Shown one piece after another: positions 55,750 to 64,000 of a stretch of DNA of 64,000 nt. The DNA lies in contig JARBJD010000262.1 in the NCBI GenBank assembly GCA_033064195.1, forward strand, positions 1 to 64,000. Direction: 5' to 3'. Each line of letters opens with the position of its first letter. The stretch's first letter is position 1. The translations under genes and the position numbers were made by a program. This stretch comes from Blattamonas nauphoetae (lineage: Eukaryota; Preaxostyla; Oxymonadida). The notes beneath the pieces are model-generated. The model was given only the letters and a program-made list of their open reading frames with translations. It had not been told where the DNA came from and searched no databases.

Positions 55750-58700
55750 TCAACCAGTTGGGTTGTGACCATTCTGAGGAGGGATAATTTGAGGTGAGAT
55801 CTCCTGCTTTTCGTCAATCGTGTCGAGCGTCTTCCCCGACGTCTTCAGAGTCTGTTCAATCTCTTTCAGAGTCGGACGACTGTCCGCTTCCACAGAGAGG
55901 CACTTCTCAATCAGCTCCTTCTTCCATTCCACAATGTTCGTCATCACAAGCCCTGTTCCTGTCGCCAGCTGGCGTTGAGCATTCACTCCATCGATTTCCC
56001 GAAGCGGAACTTGACCAGTCTCCATTTCCCACAAGATCAGGCCAAGACTAAAAACTGACGCCTTCTCGTGGTTCACGTTCACAAACGACTGCCCCGCCAC
56101 AACCTCCGGCGACGCCCATCGCACTCCCGAAGACTGCCTCGACTGGCCCGACTCTAAAAAACGGTTCGCTGTCGTGTTTCCCTGCTCTGTCGGCTCGCCG
56201 GACTTCCCCAGTTCTCGCATTTGCAGCAGAACTCCATCTTTCTCGTCAAGCAGGATCCAGTTCGGCGCCAGCCGGAGGAACATCTCTCGTCGAGCCTTGT
56301 CCGTCACCGAGTTCTGCAATCCCTGAACAATCAGCACAGCTGTCGTCTTCGCATCCAGCTTCTTTCCCTGATCCTTCCCATGCAGACGAGAGTAGAGTGT
56401 GTGAGACTTGCATGTCACCACACTCTCGAACTCTCCCTCACACCTCACTGCCTCCACCATCATCCCAACACCACCTTCCTCGTCGTCTGGGATTCGAATT
56501 CCGTCGGCAATCTCGTTGTTCGCTGTGTCGATGTGTTTCAGTCCGAATCGACCGTCGCGATCCTCAATAAGTCCGAGAATGTTGTCTGTCGAAGTATTCA
56601 TCTGTCCTGGCCAAGTTTGCTGGTCTTCGACTTTCATCTCATCCAAGAATACATCCATTTCCGCCATCATCGGTTTCTTTTCGTCTTTCCCTTTCTCCTT
56701 CTTACAACGTCGCACAAGCACAATGATGATAATCACAGCCAGTAACATCAGAAGCACTCCTCCCACAATCCCCAAAATCCACGGCATGTTTTTCGACGCG
56801 AGCGACTTTCTGATCGCTCCGTCTGATTCCCGAATCACCATCCACTCCGAACTCCGACCAGACGGACCGAACAGCAGCCGACCACGCCATTCCATTCCAG
56901 TGTCCAGCTTCCACAAATCCACTTTCTGGTTGAGCGTCACCACGATCGACTCCTCTTCCCATTTCGACGTCTTCATTTCAGACAGGTCCAGTTCCATCAT
57001 CATTCCTGTCTCTTTCCCATTTTTCAAATCCCACTCAAACACTCCCAGACGCAGACCACACGCAATCAGAACTCTTCCCACAATGCACACGTCCATCGTC
57101 TTGTTCTTCACGTGGAACACACTCCAGCTCTTGTTCGTCATCGCTGCCACAAACAGCGGCGAGTCCACATTCGCTCCAGCTCCACTCAACACACAACTGT
57201 CTGTGCTGATCCACTGCGATCCAACTTCTTCCACATTCGACATCCCCACACTTGGAATCGTGATCCTTCCATCACCTTCGCATCGGATGTTCCGATTCGC
57301 CGAAGGGAACCGAGAGCTCCCAGCGCTGTTGTGTTCGAAGAGGCAGCTGTGCAGCGTCACATTGCTGTTCGACACAAACAGGCCTCCCTGACGCTGCTCG
57401 TAGAACTGAACATTGTCCATCCGAACCGTCTCGCAATCCTCCAGTCCGATCAGCCCCGTCGACCACGAGCAGAGCGATTCTGAGTTTCGTTCTACTTCGG
57501 GAAGCACTCCATCGAACTGACACGAACTCATTTTCACTGACTTCGTGTTCGACACAGAGAGGAGCACATCACCAACGCAGTCGGAGAGAGACACACCAGA
57601 CACAACAAGAGCATCCGAAGATGCGACAACGAACGGGGTGATTGAGAAGTGGGCATTGGCGAGTTCCAGATTCGAGAGAGTGAACTTTCCAGCAGCGATG
57701 GAGACGAGTGGGCGAGGAAGATCACCAGTCCATTCAAACGAGCACGAAGTAATGTTCACATGACCACAGTTCGACACAATCAGAGGAAGATCGGATTGCT
57801 CTCCAAGAGCGAAGAGCACAGAAGTGACTCCAATTTTGTGCGGCGACGCTGCGTTCTTGAGTAAAAGTTGACCACCTGCAATGACAGTGATCCGTTCAAT
57901 TTCGCTCTCACTGACCACTTCCACGTTGTTCTTTCCAAACACTGCTGCATCAGACAAAACTGTCCCAGACACGACAACCAGCTTCAGAGTCTCGTGTCCC
58001 TCCAAATGAGACACACCCTGTTCCAGACTTCGACAACGCCACACGTACTGTCCACACCCTGCCGCATCTCGACCTTCGGAGCCAACAAAGATCGTCGCTC
58101 CTCGATACCCAATCAGATAGTACAGCAGAGTCACCTCTTTGTACGACGATGACGGTTCTTCAGCCAGGTCCACACCGAACAACAGCGAGTCGTCACTTGG
58201 CGACGATAGCGACGATTCCGACACTTCCCAGTTCGACAGAACAATCAGATCTTCGAATGACCATCCCGTCAGATGCATCCAGTCTCCTTTTCCTCCGCTT
58301 CCACACGAACACGAAGCAAAGGAGGCACGAATCGTCAGCGACGATCCCAAAACTTTCTCAGAAGCTACGACAGCCAACCCTCCTCCAACCCCACTCGACG
58401 AGCACCCAGAGAACGACACATTCAGCAAGCTCAACTCTCCTCCAACATTCACTCGGCAATGCATCGCTCCTCCATCGCCATCCGAACTGCAATCAACGAA
58501 TTCAACTGCATCATTCTCGTCTCCAATCACCACACACTCGTTCTCATTCACGGTCAGCGTCAGAGCTCGCTTTTCCATTCCATTCGAAGATGATTTCGCA
58601 CGAAGTTCGGCGAATCGCGTGTCAACAATCTTCATCGATCCACTCGACGCAATAAACGAGTCAGTCAAGCTTCCATCCGAGAACGAGCAGGAAATCATTG

Positions 58701-61700
58701 TGACCGACCCTCCAATCTGGTCGACGATGGTTGGAAGATTTCTCGAGAATGCGTCTGTGACTGAATCGAGCACGAGGTTGGCTGTTCCTCCCACTGTCAG
58801 AGGAGGTGGGGATGAAACGATCGATGCGATAGAGTCTTTGATCGTCGTCGTTCCGCCTGTCATGGCAATCAGAGAAACAGTGCGAGGAGACAATGAGTGA
58901 GTGATGGTCAGCGACGAATCGATCGACAGCTCACCAGACACCACTCGCAACAGATGGTGAGACGCAGATGGATTCACAATCGTCGTGTCGCCTTCAAAGG
59001 AAACTGACCCTCCATCGACTGAGCACAGCGTCAGCGGAATCGTTCTGCCCGATTCACCAATCGAACACGACGAGAATCTGAGTGATCCAGATCCAACCTC
59101 AATCAGCGGTGACGTTCGATCAGCCGTCAATTCCTTGGACACAATGTGAAGAGACACAAGTGTCAGCTTCGAGCCACTGTCCGACGAGATCTTCAACTGA
59201 CCATTTTCAGTGAGCGAGAGGATGTGAGATGTCGACGACTGAGTGAGTGTCCATTCCGAAGCTGTCGACTCAAACAATCCCGACACATCCATCGAGGAAT
59301 CAAGTGTCACAGACTTCGAATCTTTCATCGCGGCCATCGAACGACGAAGACTTGAGCACGGAAGCGATGACAAACCACAATTCACATGATCCACTCCAGA
59401 GCTGTGAACATGAACCGATCCCGATGTTGTCACGTGAGGATGCCAGAAGTACAGGAGACTCCCCTGAACCTCCGACGATTCGAATCCCACAAATGAATTC
59501 TTTTCAGAATCATCGAACAGAGCTGTTTGGGCGGCAGGAGCGAGAGACACGAATGGTTCTGATGTCGCTAACTTTGATAGCGACGAGCTCGTCACAAACA
59601 TGTTCGACCCTTCCAACGCCGAGTTTCCATCTGTCGTTGAGAACAACAACGAATCAAACGAGATCTGACCCAATTCGGTCATTCCAGTCAGATCCAAGTT
59701 CAGTGCTCCTCCCTTCCCACTCGATGAGCATTTCGAGAAACTCCCTCCCAATCCAATCGACCCACTTCCCACAACTGAAACACTCATGCACCCTCCATCT
59801 CCTCCAGAGCACGACGAGAACGACGAACTCCCATCAATCGAGAGCGACTGTCCAGCTCCAACTGTCCCACAAACAATCGATCCTGCACAGGACGACTTGA
59901 AACCAACAAATGAGCTGTTTCTGATCCAAAGCGAGCCAGACGATGTCAGCGTGAAAAACGACTCAGAGAACTCAGCTTCCACTGTCGTGAATGCAATCGA
60001 CTGAGTCACAACCTTTCCTCCCTTCAACCAGAATCGTCCGTTCTGTCCTCGACTGAACGCGACACCCGCCGATCGAGTCAAGATCGCTTCTTTCTCAGAC
60101 ACAAACGAAATCAATTCATCAAATCTCAGGTCTGACGCAATCGTCAGGGTCGTCGTCGACACACCACAGTTCATCCTCCCAATCCCTTTTCCCAACGACG
60201 AACAACCCACTCCGAAGTGACCACAATCATCAAAGTCTGCATGCTGAGAACCTCTCACTTGGATTTCTGACTCGATGTCTCGAAGATACACCAGAAGCGA
60301 ACACGCAATGTTGTGTTTCGTGTCTTCACTCCAAAGCTGCGTCGCTGCAGATGACTCTAATGTTCCTTCCCAAACCGAGCGAGAAACGATCCCTCCAAGA
60401 TCCCTCCCCACAATCAGAACATCAGGCGAGAGTGTTCCAGTCGAATGTGTGAATGCGAGTGACTTGAACAGCAGCGGTGTGGTGCTTGTGCAAGCAGAGA
60501 GATCCAGATGAACCGAATGTGCCCCCACTGACGACCAACAGTCTTCGAATCTCACATCCGACAACTTCAGTGTCTGCGTCGACCCAACACTTCCACACAC
60601 AATCGACCCATTCGAGGAGCACGTGAATGAAGAGAAGGAGCACGACGTGATCGTCAGCGATCCTGACGATGACAGAGAGATCAGAGAAAGGGACGAGGTC
60701 AGCGCTGTTGAGAAGTGAAGATTGGTCAGAGCGAGTGAGTTTCCTGATGCTGTGATCAATCCACCATCTTCCACCTTCACGTTCTGTTTGGTCTCTCCTT
60801 TCCCACTCAGCTCCAGCAACAAGAGCGTCGTCTTCAGTTCAAAGTCGAGAATGGTTGAACCGGAGATCGTCACAATGTTCGTCGAGTGTGTCGAGAGGTG
60901 CGTCAGACTGTGTTCCAGTGTCCCACAAGGAAGATCAGAGCGTCCACATCCAACTACATCTTGTCCATCAGAGGCGAGAGAGATGTCAGGATGAGAGAAA
61001 GCAACGAGATACACCAGCAGCGTGGCTGAGCTGAATGGAGTTGACGAGAGTGCGAGATCTTCTCCCCAGAACAGGCTTTCTGTCTCTCCGAGTGACGTTG
61101 GATGACCAGACCAGTTCGCAGGAGCGATCAGAGAGGCGAGGCCAGACCCAGAAACGAACACACATCCACCCTTTCCAGAGCCAGAGGAGCACGTTTCGAA
61201 CGATGTCACTCTCACAACAAGTTGAGAGGAAGCGACGCCACTTCCACAGCTCACAAACAGCACTCCCCCACTTCCTCCAGCTGAGCAGTGGCTGAACGTC
61301 GTGGAAGTCATCGACAACGAATCTGTAGATTTCGTCAGCGAGGCCATCAGCACTCCTCCATTTCCTGATGTTTTCGACACATTTCCCACTGTGCTCTCAG
61401 ACACTGCAAGCACTCCTCCAGTCTGCTCAATCACACTCGACGATGGCAGTGTCACCTTCGAAGAGAAGTCGAGTGCATCTCCCGAGAAAGAGACAGAACC
61501 AGAGGAGAGCGAGATGAGGGCGGATGTTCGTGCTGTTGATGGATGAGTGAGAGATGTGGCTGAACCGATCGACAGACTTCCAGAAGAGACAACGAAGAGT
61601 GGCGATGAGGACGACACAAGTTTCAGAGTGTTGGCTCCAGAGAGTGTCAGAATCCCTCCAACAACTGATCCGAGTGTGATTGGCATTGGAGTGATTCCGT

Positions 61701-64000
61701 CCCCGATTGTGCAGGCTTCCATGATCAGTGCACCAGCCGACACAGACACGAGGCTGTTGGTTGTCACCGTCCCCAAAGAAATCAGAAGTGAGGAGAGAGT
61801 CAGATGAGCATTGGACGAAGCAACAGAAAATGACCCAGCTTGTGAAACAGTGAGACCAGCACCAGAAGCTTGAGTGAGAGTCCACGCCGAGTCGAGCGAG
61901 GTCAACACAACATCCAAAGAAGACGGGTTCTTCAGCGTCACTCTCTTCGTCTCCTTCATCTGATTCATTCCAGCCGACATCGACACACACGGCGCATCCA
62001 CACTCCCACACAACGCGTGGTCCTCACAGCCATCCGACACATGCACTGCTCCACTCGCGAACGGGTACACGTGATACGCCATGCAGCTCGATTTCGACGA
62101 GTCTGACGAGTCTTCACACCAGAATTCGTTCCGAAGCAGAACTGGCGTGGTTGGCACAGCAGCCACGAACGACCACCAACTCCCCTTCACATGACCAGCT
62201 CCAGAGGGACACGAGATGAACACTTGATATTTGTGAGTCGAAGACGGCGATGCGATCGTCACACCTTCCAGCACAATCTGGTTCTCCACAAAAGACGGGC
62301 GAGTGATGTGGATGACGCTTCCAGCATTCACATCATCACACGAACAGTCAGAGAATGAAACAGTCTCCAGCGAGATCTTCCCACTTCCGGTCGACGAGAA
62401 CACTGATCCATCCGAAGCTCCCTTGATTGACGAGAAGCGGCAGTTGGAAAGGACGAGATCAGCGTTGGCAATGCTGAACACATGGCCAGCCGAGAAAGCG
62501 ATTGATGCAACTTCGAGGTGAGACGCTGTCACCGACCCGCCTTTTGATGTGATCAGAGACGCCGAGCTTGTCGAGAGAGGCGAGATCGAGATGAAGGAAA
62601 TGATCACACTTCCTCCACTCGAAATCAGAGGTCGCGAGCCACTTGGTGACAGAGTCAGAGTGCTCAGTGTCAACTGTCCTGTCGTCACCGTCATCAGCGC
62701 GGTCGTCGATCCACAATCTTTCACAATCGTCCCTTCTTGTGTCGTCCCACTCATCCCCAATCGTCGGCCTCCGATCTTCAAGTCGTGCTCTTCAAATCTC
62801 CCCTCGTCCATCCTGATCGACCCATCGAACTGCGACCCTGTCCGAGGAAGCACGTCGCGCAGAGACTTGCACTTCGAGTTTCGCACCCAGCAGAAGAAGT
62901 CCTCCACTCCTTCCTCGCTATTCACGTTGATCTGCGCTCCTTTCATCCATCCACTCTGTTCCCCATTCGCGATGACAGCTGGCTGATTGGCAGTTGTGAA
63001 CGAGTCTGTTGTGAAGAGTGTTGAAGGAGTGAAACCTGCGGCTTGGAAATGAGAATTGTATTGTTCCTGAAAAATCAATGATGGCAGTTCGTTCGACGAG
63101 TTGCCTCTTTCGACGAACAGGTCTGAAATCGTTGGGAGAGGATATTTGAGGATATCTGTGCCAGAAGGTGGATAGGGAAAGGCGTCATTCCACACTGGAT
63201 GAAAGATTATGAGACCTGTTGTCAAGTGACCCAATGATGCGACATGCCACGATGACAATTGGATCTGTTTGTAGCAGAAAGAGAACCAGACGAGATCGGA
63301 TGTGGATTCCTGCGTAGAAAGGATCTTGAACGACGTCAGCGTGTGAACGCCTTTGGCCCCTTCCAGACTCATCGAATTCCTGTATGGTGCTCGACAATTC
63401 TCGATCTGAACATTGTTGACTGTCGTATCGCTTAAAAATTGAAGGAGAAGGCCCCCCGTTCCTGACGCTGCTTCTGACGTTTGAAGTGTAATGTTTTCAA
63501 GCGTTGTAGTAACTTGTGGATTGTTTTGATTGTAGGTGCCAATGTGCAAGCCACCACCCACATGTCCCGCATAACATCCGATGATGATGCAATCTGACAC
63601 GAAGAGTGAGGCTTGTCCAGTGTTGGAGAATGAAGAGAATGAGAATCCACCTCCGTGATTACCTGATATCACTTTACAATTGACAAACTTGCTTGTTTTG
63701 AGAGAAAAGGCACCGTTACCTCCGAAATACAATCCTCCGCCAGAGTTGGCTGAAGTACAGTTCTCAAAGTACACAGATTCGAGTGATGTACTTGAAGAAT
63801 AGACTTTGCCTGCTTGGTTGACATACGAAGTCTGATATGTTGCATCGTTGCTCAAGATCGTCATATTCATCCCCAGAAACGTCCCTGCCCCGTTGATGTT
63901 TCCGAAGATCGTTCCATACAGCCCATTCTCAACGAAGTCCAATTTGCACCCTGAAACTTGGGTGGTCTGCATCGATGTATCGTCGAGAATGGTTGGAGAC
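55070..64000 (-). repeat. Right arm of inverted segmental duplication
   Basis: Inverted counterpart of about 9400-18615. The arm continues beyond the right edge of the window. Confidence 0.85.
55750..64000 (-). CDS. Giant beta-helix receptor pseudokinase, 5' end beyond right edge
   Basis: The minus strand is open from the right edge (frame SPTILDDTSMQTTQV) to TGA at 55750, at least 2,749 residues without a break. The layout equals that of the paralogue at 8365-17618: Ser/Gly-rich beta-helix ectodomain, about five Cys modules (GCGRSDLPC, DCGHFGVGC, NCGLSSLPC), one membrane helix (ILGIVGGVLLMLLAVIIIIV) and a kinase-like C-lobe (WASPEVV, SLGLILWEMETG, SRPTLKEIEQTL). HRD aspartate and DFG are missing. 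Where the paralogue has its frameshift, this copy reads CKVISGNHGGGFSF without interruption. It is therefore the better candidate for a functional gene. Likely a cell-surface adhesion or recognition protein signalling without its own catalysis (inferred). Start codon and signal peptide are outside the window. Confidence 0.88.
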   Translation of the reverse strand, partial: SPTILDDTSMQTTQVSGCKLDFVENGLYGTIFGNINGAGTFLGMNMTILSNDATYQTSYVNQAGKVYSSSTSLESVYFENCTSANSGGGLYFGGNGAFSLKTSKFVNCKVISGNHGGGFSFSSFSNTGQASLFVSDCIIIGCYAGHVGGGLHIGTYNQNNPQVTTTLENITLQTSEAASGTGGLLLQFLSDTTVNNVQIENCRAPYRNSMSLEGAKGVHTLTSFKILSTQESTSDLVWFSFCYKQIQLSSWHVASLGHLTTGLIIFHPVWNDAFPYPPSGTDILKYPLPTISDLFVERGNSSNELPSLIFQEQYNSHFQAAGFTPSTLFTTDSFTTANQPAVIANGEQSGWMKGAQINVNSEEGVEDFFCWVRNSKCKSLRDVLPRTGSQFDGSIRMDEGRFEEHDLKIGGRRLGMSGTTQEGTIVKDCGSTTALMTVTTGQLTLSTLTLSPSGSRPLISSGGSVIISFISISPLSTSSASLITSKGGSVTASHLEVASIAFSAGHVFSIANADLVLSNCRFSSIKGASDGSVFSSTGSGKISLETVSFSDCSCDDVNAGSVIHITRPSFVENQIVLEGVTIASPSSTHKYQVFISCPSGAGHVKGSWWSFVAAVPTTPVLLRNEFWCEDSSDSSKSSCMAYHVYPFASGAVHVSDGCEDHALCGSVDAPCVSMSAGMNQMKETKRVTLKNPSSLDVVLTSLDSAWTLTQASGAGLTVSQAGSFSVASSNAHLTLSSLLISLGTVTTNSLVSVSAGALIMEACTIGDGITPMPITLGSVVGGILTLSGANTLKLVSSSSPLFVVSSGSLSIGSATSLTHPSTARTSALISLSSGSVSFSGDALDFSSKVTLPSSSVIEQTGGVLAVSESTVGNVSKTSGNGGVLMASLTKSTDSLSMTSTTFSHCSAGGSGGVLFVSCGSGVASSQLVVRVTSFETCSSGSGKGGCVFVSGSGLASLIAPANWSGHPTSLGETESLFWGEDLALSSTPFSSATLLVYLVAFSHPDISLASDGQDVVGCGRSDLPCGTLEHSLTHLSTHSTNIVTISGSTILDFELKTTLLLLELSGKGETKQNVKVEDGGLITASGNSLALTNLHFSTALTSSLSLISLSSSGSLTITSCSFSSFTCSSNGSIVCGSVGSTQTLKLSDVRFEDCWSSVGAHSVHLDLSACTSTTPLLFKSLAFTHSTGTLSPDVLIVGRDLGGIVSRSVWEGTLESSAATQLWSEDTKHNIACSLLVYLRDIESEIQVRGSQHADFDDCGHFGVGCSSLGKGIGRMNCGVSTTTLTIASDLRFDELISFVSEKEAILTRSAGVAFSRGQNGRFWLKGGKVVTQSIAFTTVEAEFSESFFTLTSSGSLWIRNSSFVGFKSSCAGSIVCGTVGAGQSLSIDGSSSFSSCSGGDGGCMSVSVVGSGSIGLGGSFSKCSSSGKGGALNLDLTGMTELGQISFDSLLFSTTDGNSALEGSNMFVTSSSLSKLATSEPFVSLAPAAQTALFDDSEKNSFVGFESSEVQGSLLYFWHPHVTTSGSVHVHSSGVDHVNCGLSSLPCSSLRRSMAAMKDSKSVTLDSSMDVSGLFESTASEWTLTQSSTSHILSLTENGQLKISSDSGSKLTLVSLHIVSKELTADRTSPLIEVGSGSLRFSSCSIGESGRTIPLTLCSVDGGSVSFEGDTTIVNPSASHHLLRVVSGELSIDSSLTITHSLSPRTVSLIAMTGGTTTIKDSIASIVSSPPPLTVGGTANLVLDSVTDAFSRNLPTIVDQIGGSVTMISCSFSDGSLTDSFIASSGSMKIVDTRFAELRAKSSSNGMEKRALTLTVNENECVVIGDENDAVEFVDCSSDGDGGAMHCRVNVGGELSLLNVSFSGCSSSGVGGGLAVVASEKVLGSSLTIRASFASCSCGSGGKGDWMHLTGWSFEDLIVLSNWEVSESSLSSPSDDSLLFGVDLAEEPSSSYKEVTLLYYLIGYRGATIFVGSEGRDAAGCGQYVWRCRSLEQGVSHLEGHETLKLVVVSGTVLSDAAVFGKNNVEVVSESEIERITVIAGGQLLLKNAASPHKIGVTSVLFALGEQSDLPLIVSNCGHVNITSCSFEWTGDLPRPLVSIAAGKFTLSNLELANAHFSITPFVVASSDALVVSGVSLSDCVGDVLLSVSNTKSVKMSSCQFDGVLPEVERNSESLCSWSTGLIGLEDCETVRMDNVQFYEQRQGGLFVSNSNVTLHSCLFEHNSAGSSRFPSANRNIRCEGDGRITIPSVGMSNVEEVGSQWISTDSCVLSGAGANVDSPLFVAAMTNKSWSVFHVKNKTMDVCIVGRVLIACGLRLGVFEWDLKNGKETGMMMELDLSEMKTSKWEEESIVVTLNQKVDLWKLDTGMEWRGRLLFGPSGRSSEWMVIRESDGAIRKSLASKNMPWILGIVGGVLLMLLAVIIIIVLVRRCKKEKGKDEKKPMMAEMDVFLDEMKVEDQQTWPGQMNTSTDNILGLIEDRDGRFGLKHIDTANNEIADGIRIPDDEEGGVGMMVEAVRCEGEFESVVTCKSHTLYSRLHGKDQGKKLDAKTTAVLIVQGLQNSVTDKARREMFLRLAPNWILLDEKDGVLLQMRELGKSGEPTEQGNTTANRFLESGQSRQSSGVRWASPEVVAGQSFVNVNHEKASVFSLGLILWEMETGQVPLREIDGVNAQRQLATGTGLVMTNIVEWKKELIEKCLSVEADSRPTLKEIEQTLKTSGKTLDTIDEKQEISPQIIPPQNGHNPTG

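Noticed and set aside
56408-57391. Long open frame (over 300 codons) on the plus strand opposite the right receptor, and its mirror opposite the left receptor
   Set aside because: Antisense shadows of a Ser-rich coding sequence; they have no domain and their composition mirrors the real frame.
9400-64000. One continuous giant palindrome linking the receptor arms with the 506-bp arms
   Set aside because: The genes between the receptor arms are not mirrored; the 506-bp arms belong to a separate element.

Overview
The window looks like a nuclear contig from a protist with a compact, intron-bearing genome. A metamonad of the oxymonad type (Monocercomonoides/Blattamonas-like) is my best guess. 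The reasons are the giant beta-helix surface receptors with a kinase-like tail, the very short GT-AG introns (about 27-67 nt, one of 102 nt), the standard stop codons, and a clear U2 snRNA gene. The taxon is inferred from gene style, not proven.

Left part (1-8364): a minus-strand gene runs off the left edge and its upstream part is decayed. Next come a PIF/Harbinger-type transposase, a badly decayed plus-strand helical-repeat gene, and an unassigned AT-rich stretch. At 8365-17618 (+) lies a giant receptor pseudokinase gene with one frameshift. A near-identical paralogue lies in inverted orientation at 55750-64000 (-) and is cut by the right edge. Coding sequence and some 3' flank are shared, so the two form the arms of an inverted segmental duplication about 36 kb apart.

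Middle host genes (18856-31105): U2 snRNA (-); an RRM/SH3 protein with an internally duplicated layout (+); a six-exon GLUT-like sugar transporter (-); a seven-helix receptor fused to an inositol-polyphosphate 5-phosphatase (+); and a small four-exon membrane protein (-). Exon sums divide by three in the four spliced models built here (transporter, receptor-phosphatase, membrane protein, cyclin).

Right-centre (31169-54918) is a transposon graveyard that can be resolved base by base, because the window holds its own empty sites. Three copies of an 18-bp-TIR, 8-bp-TSD hAT-like element carry a multi-intron Pho80-type cyclin gene; copy 2 is still fully open. Copy 1 sits in a foldback element and was itself hit by a 349-bp TTA-TSD MITE, a 1,980-bp Mutator-like element carrying a gene fragment, and a 2,210-bp Tc1/mariner (DD34E) element. 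Copy 2 sits in one 506-bp arm of a second, 9,461-bp Mutator-like element; the opposite arm preserves the empty site. That element split a hAT transposase gene (9-bp TSD) and carries a cargo of host gene pieces, including a dual-specificity-phosphatase-like gene whose catalytic Cys position is Ser.

No virus-like element, CRISPR array or rRNA was seen.
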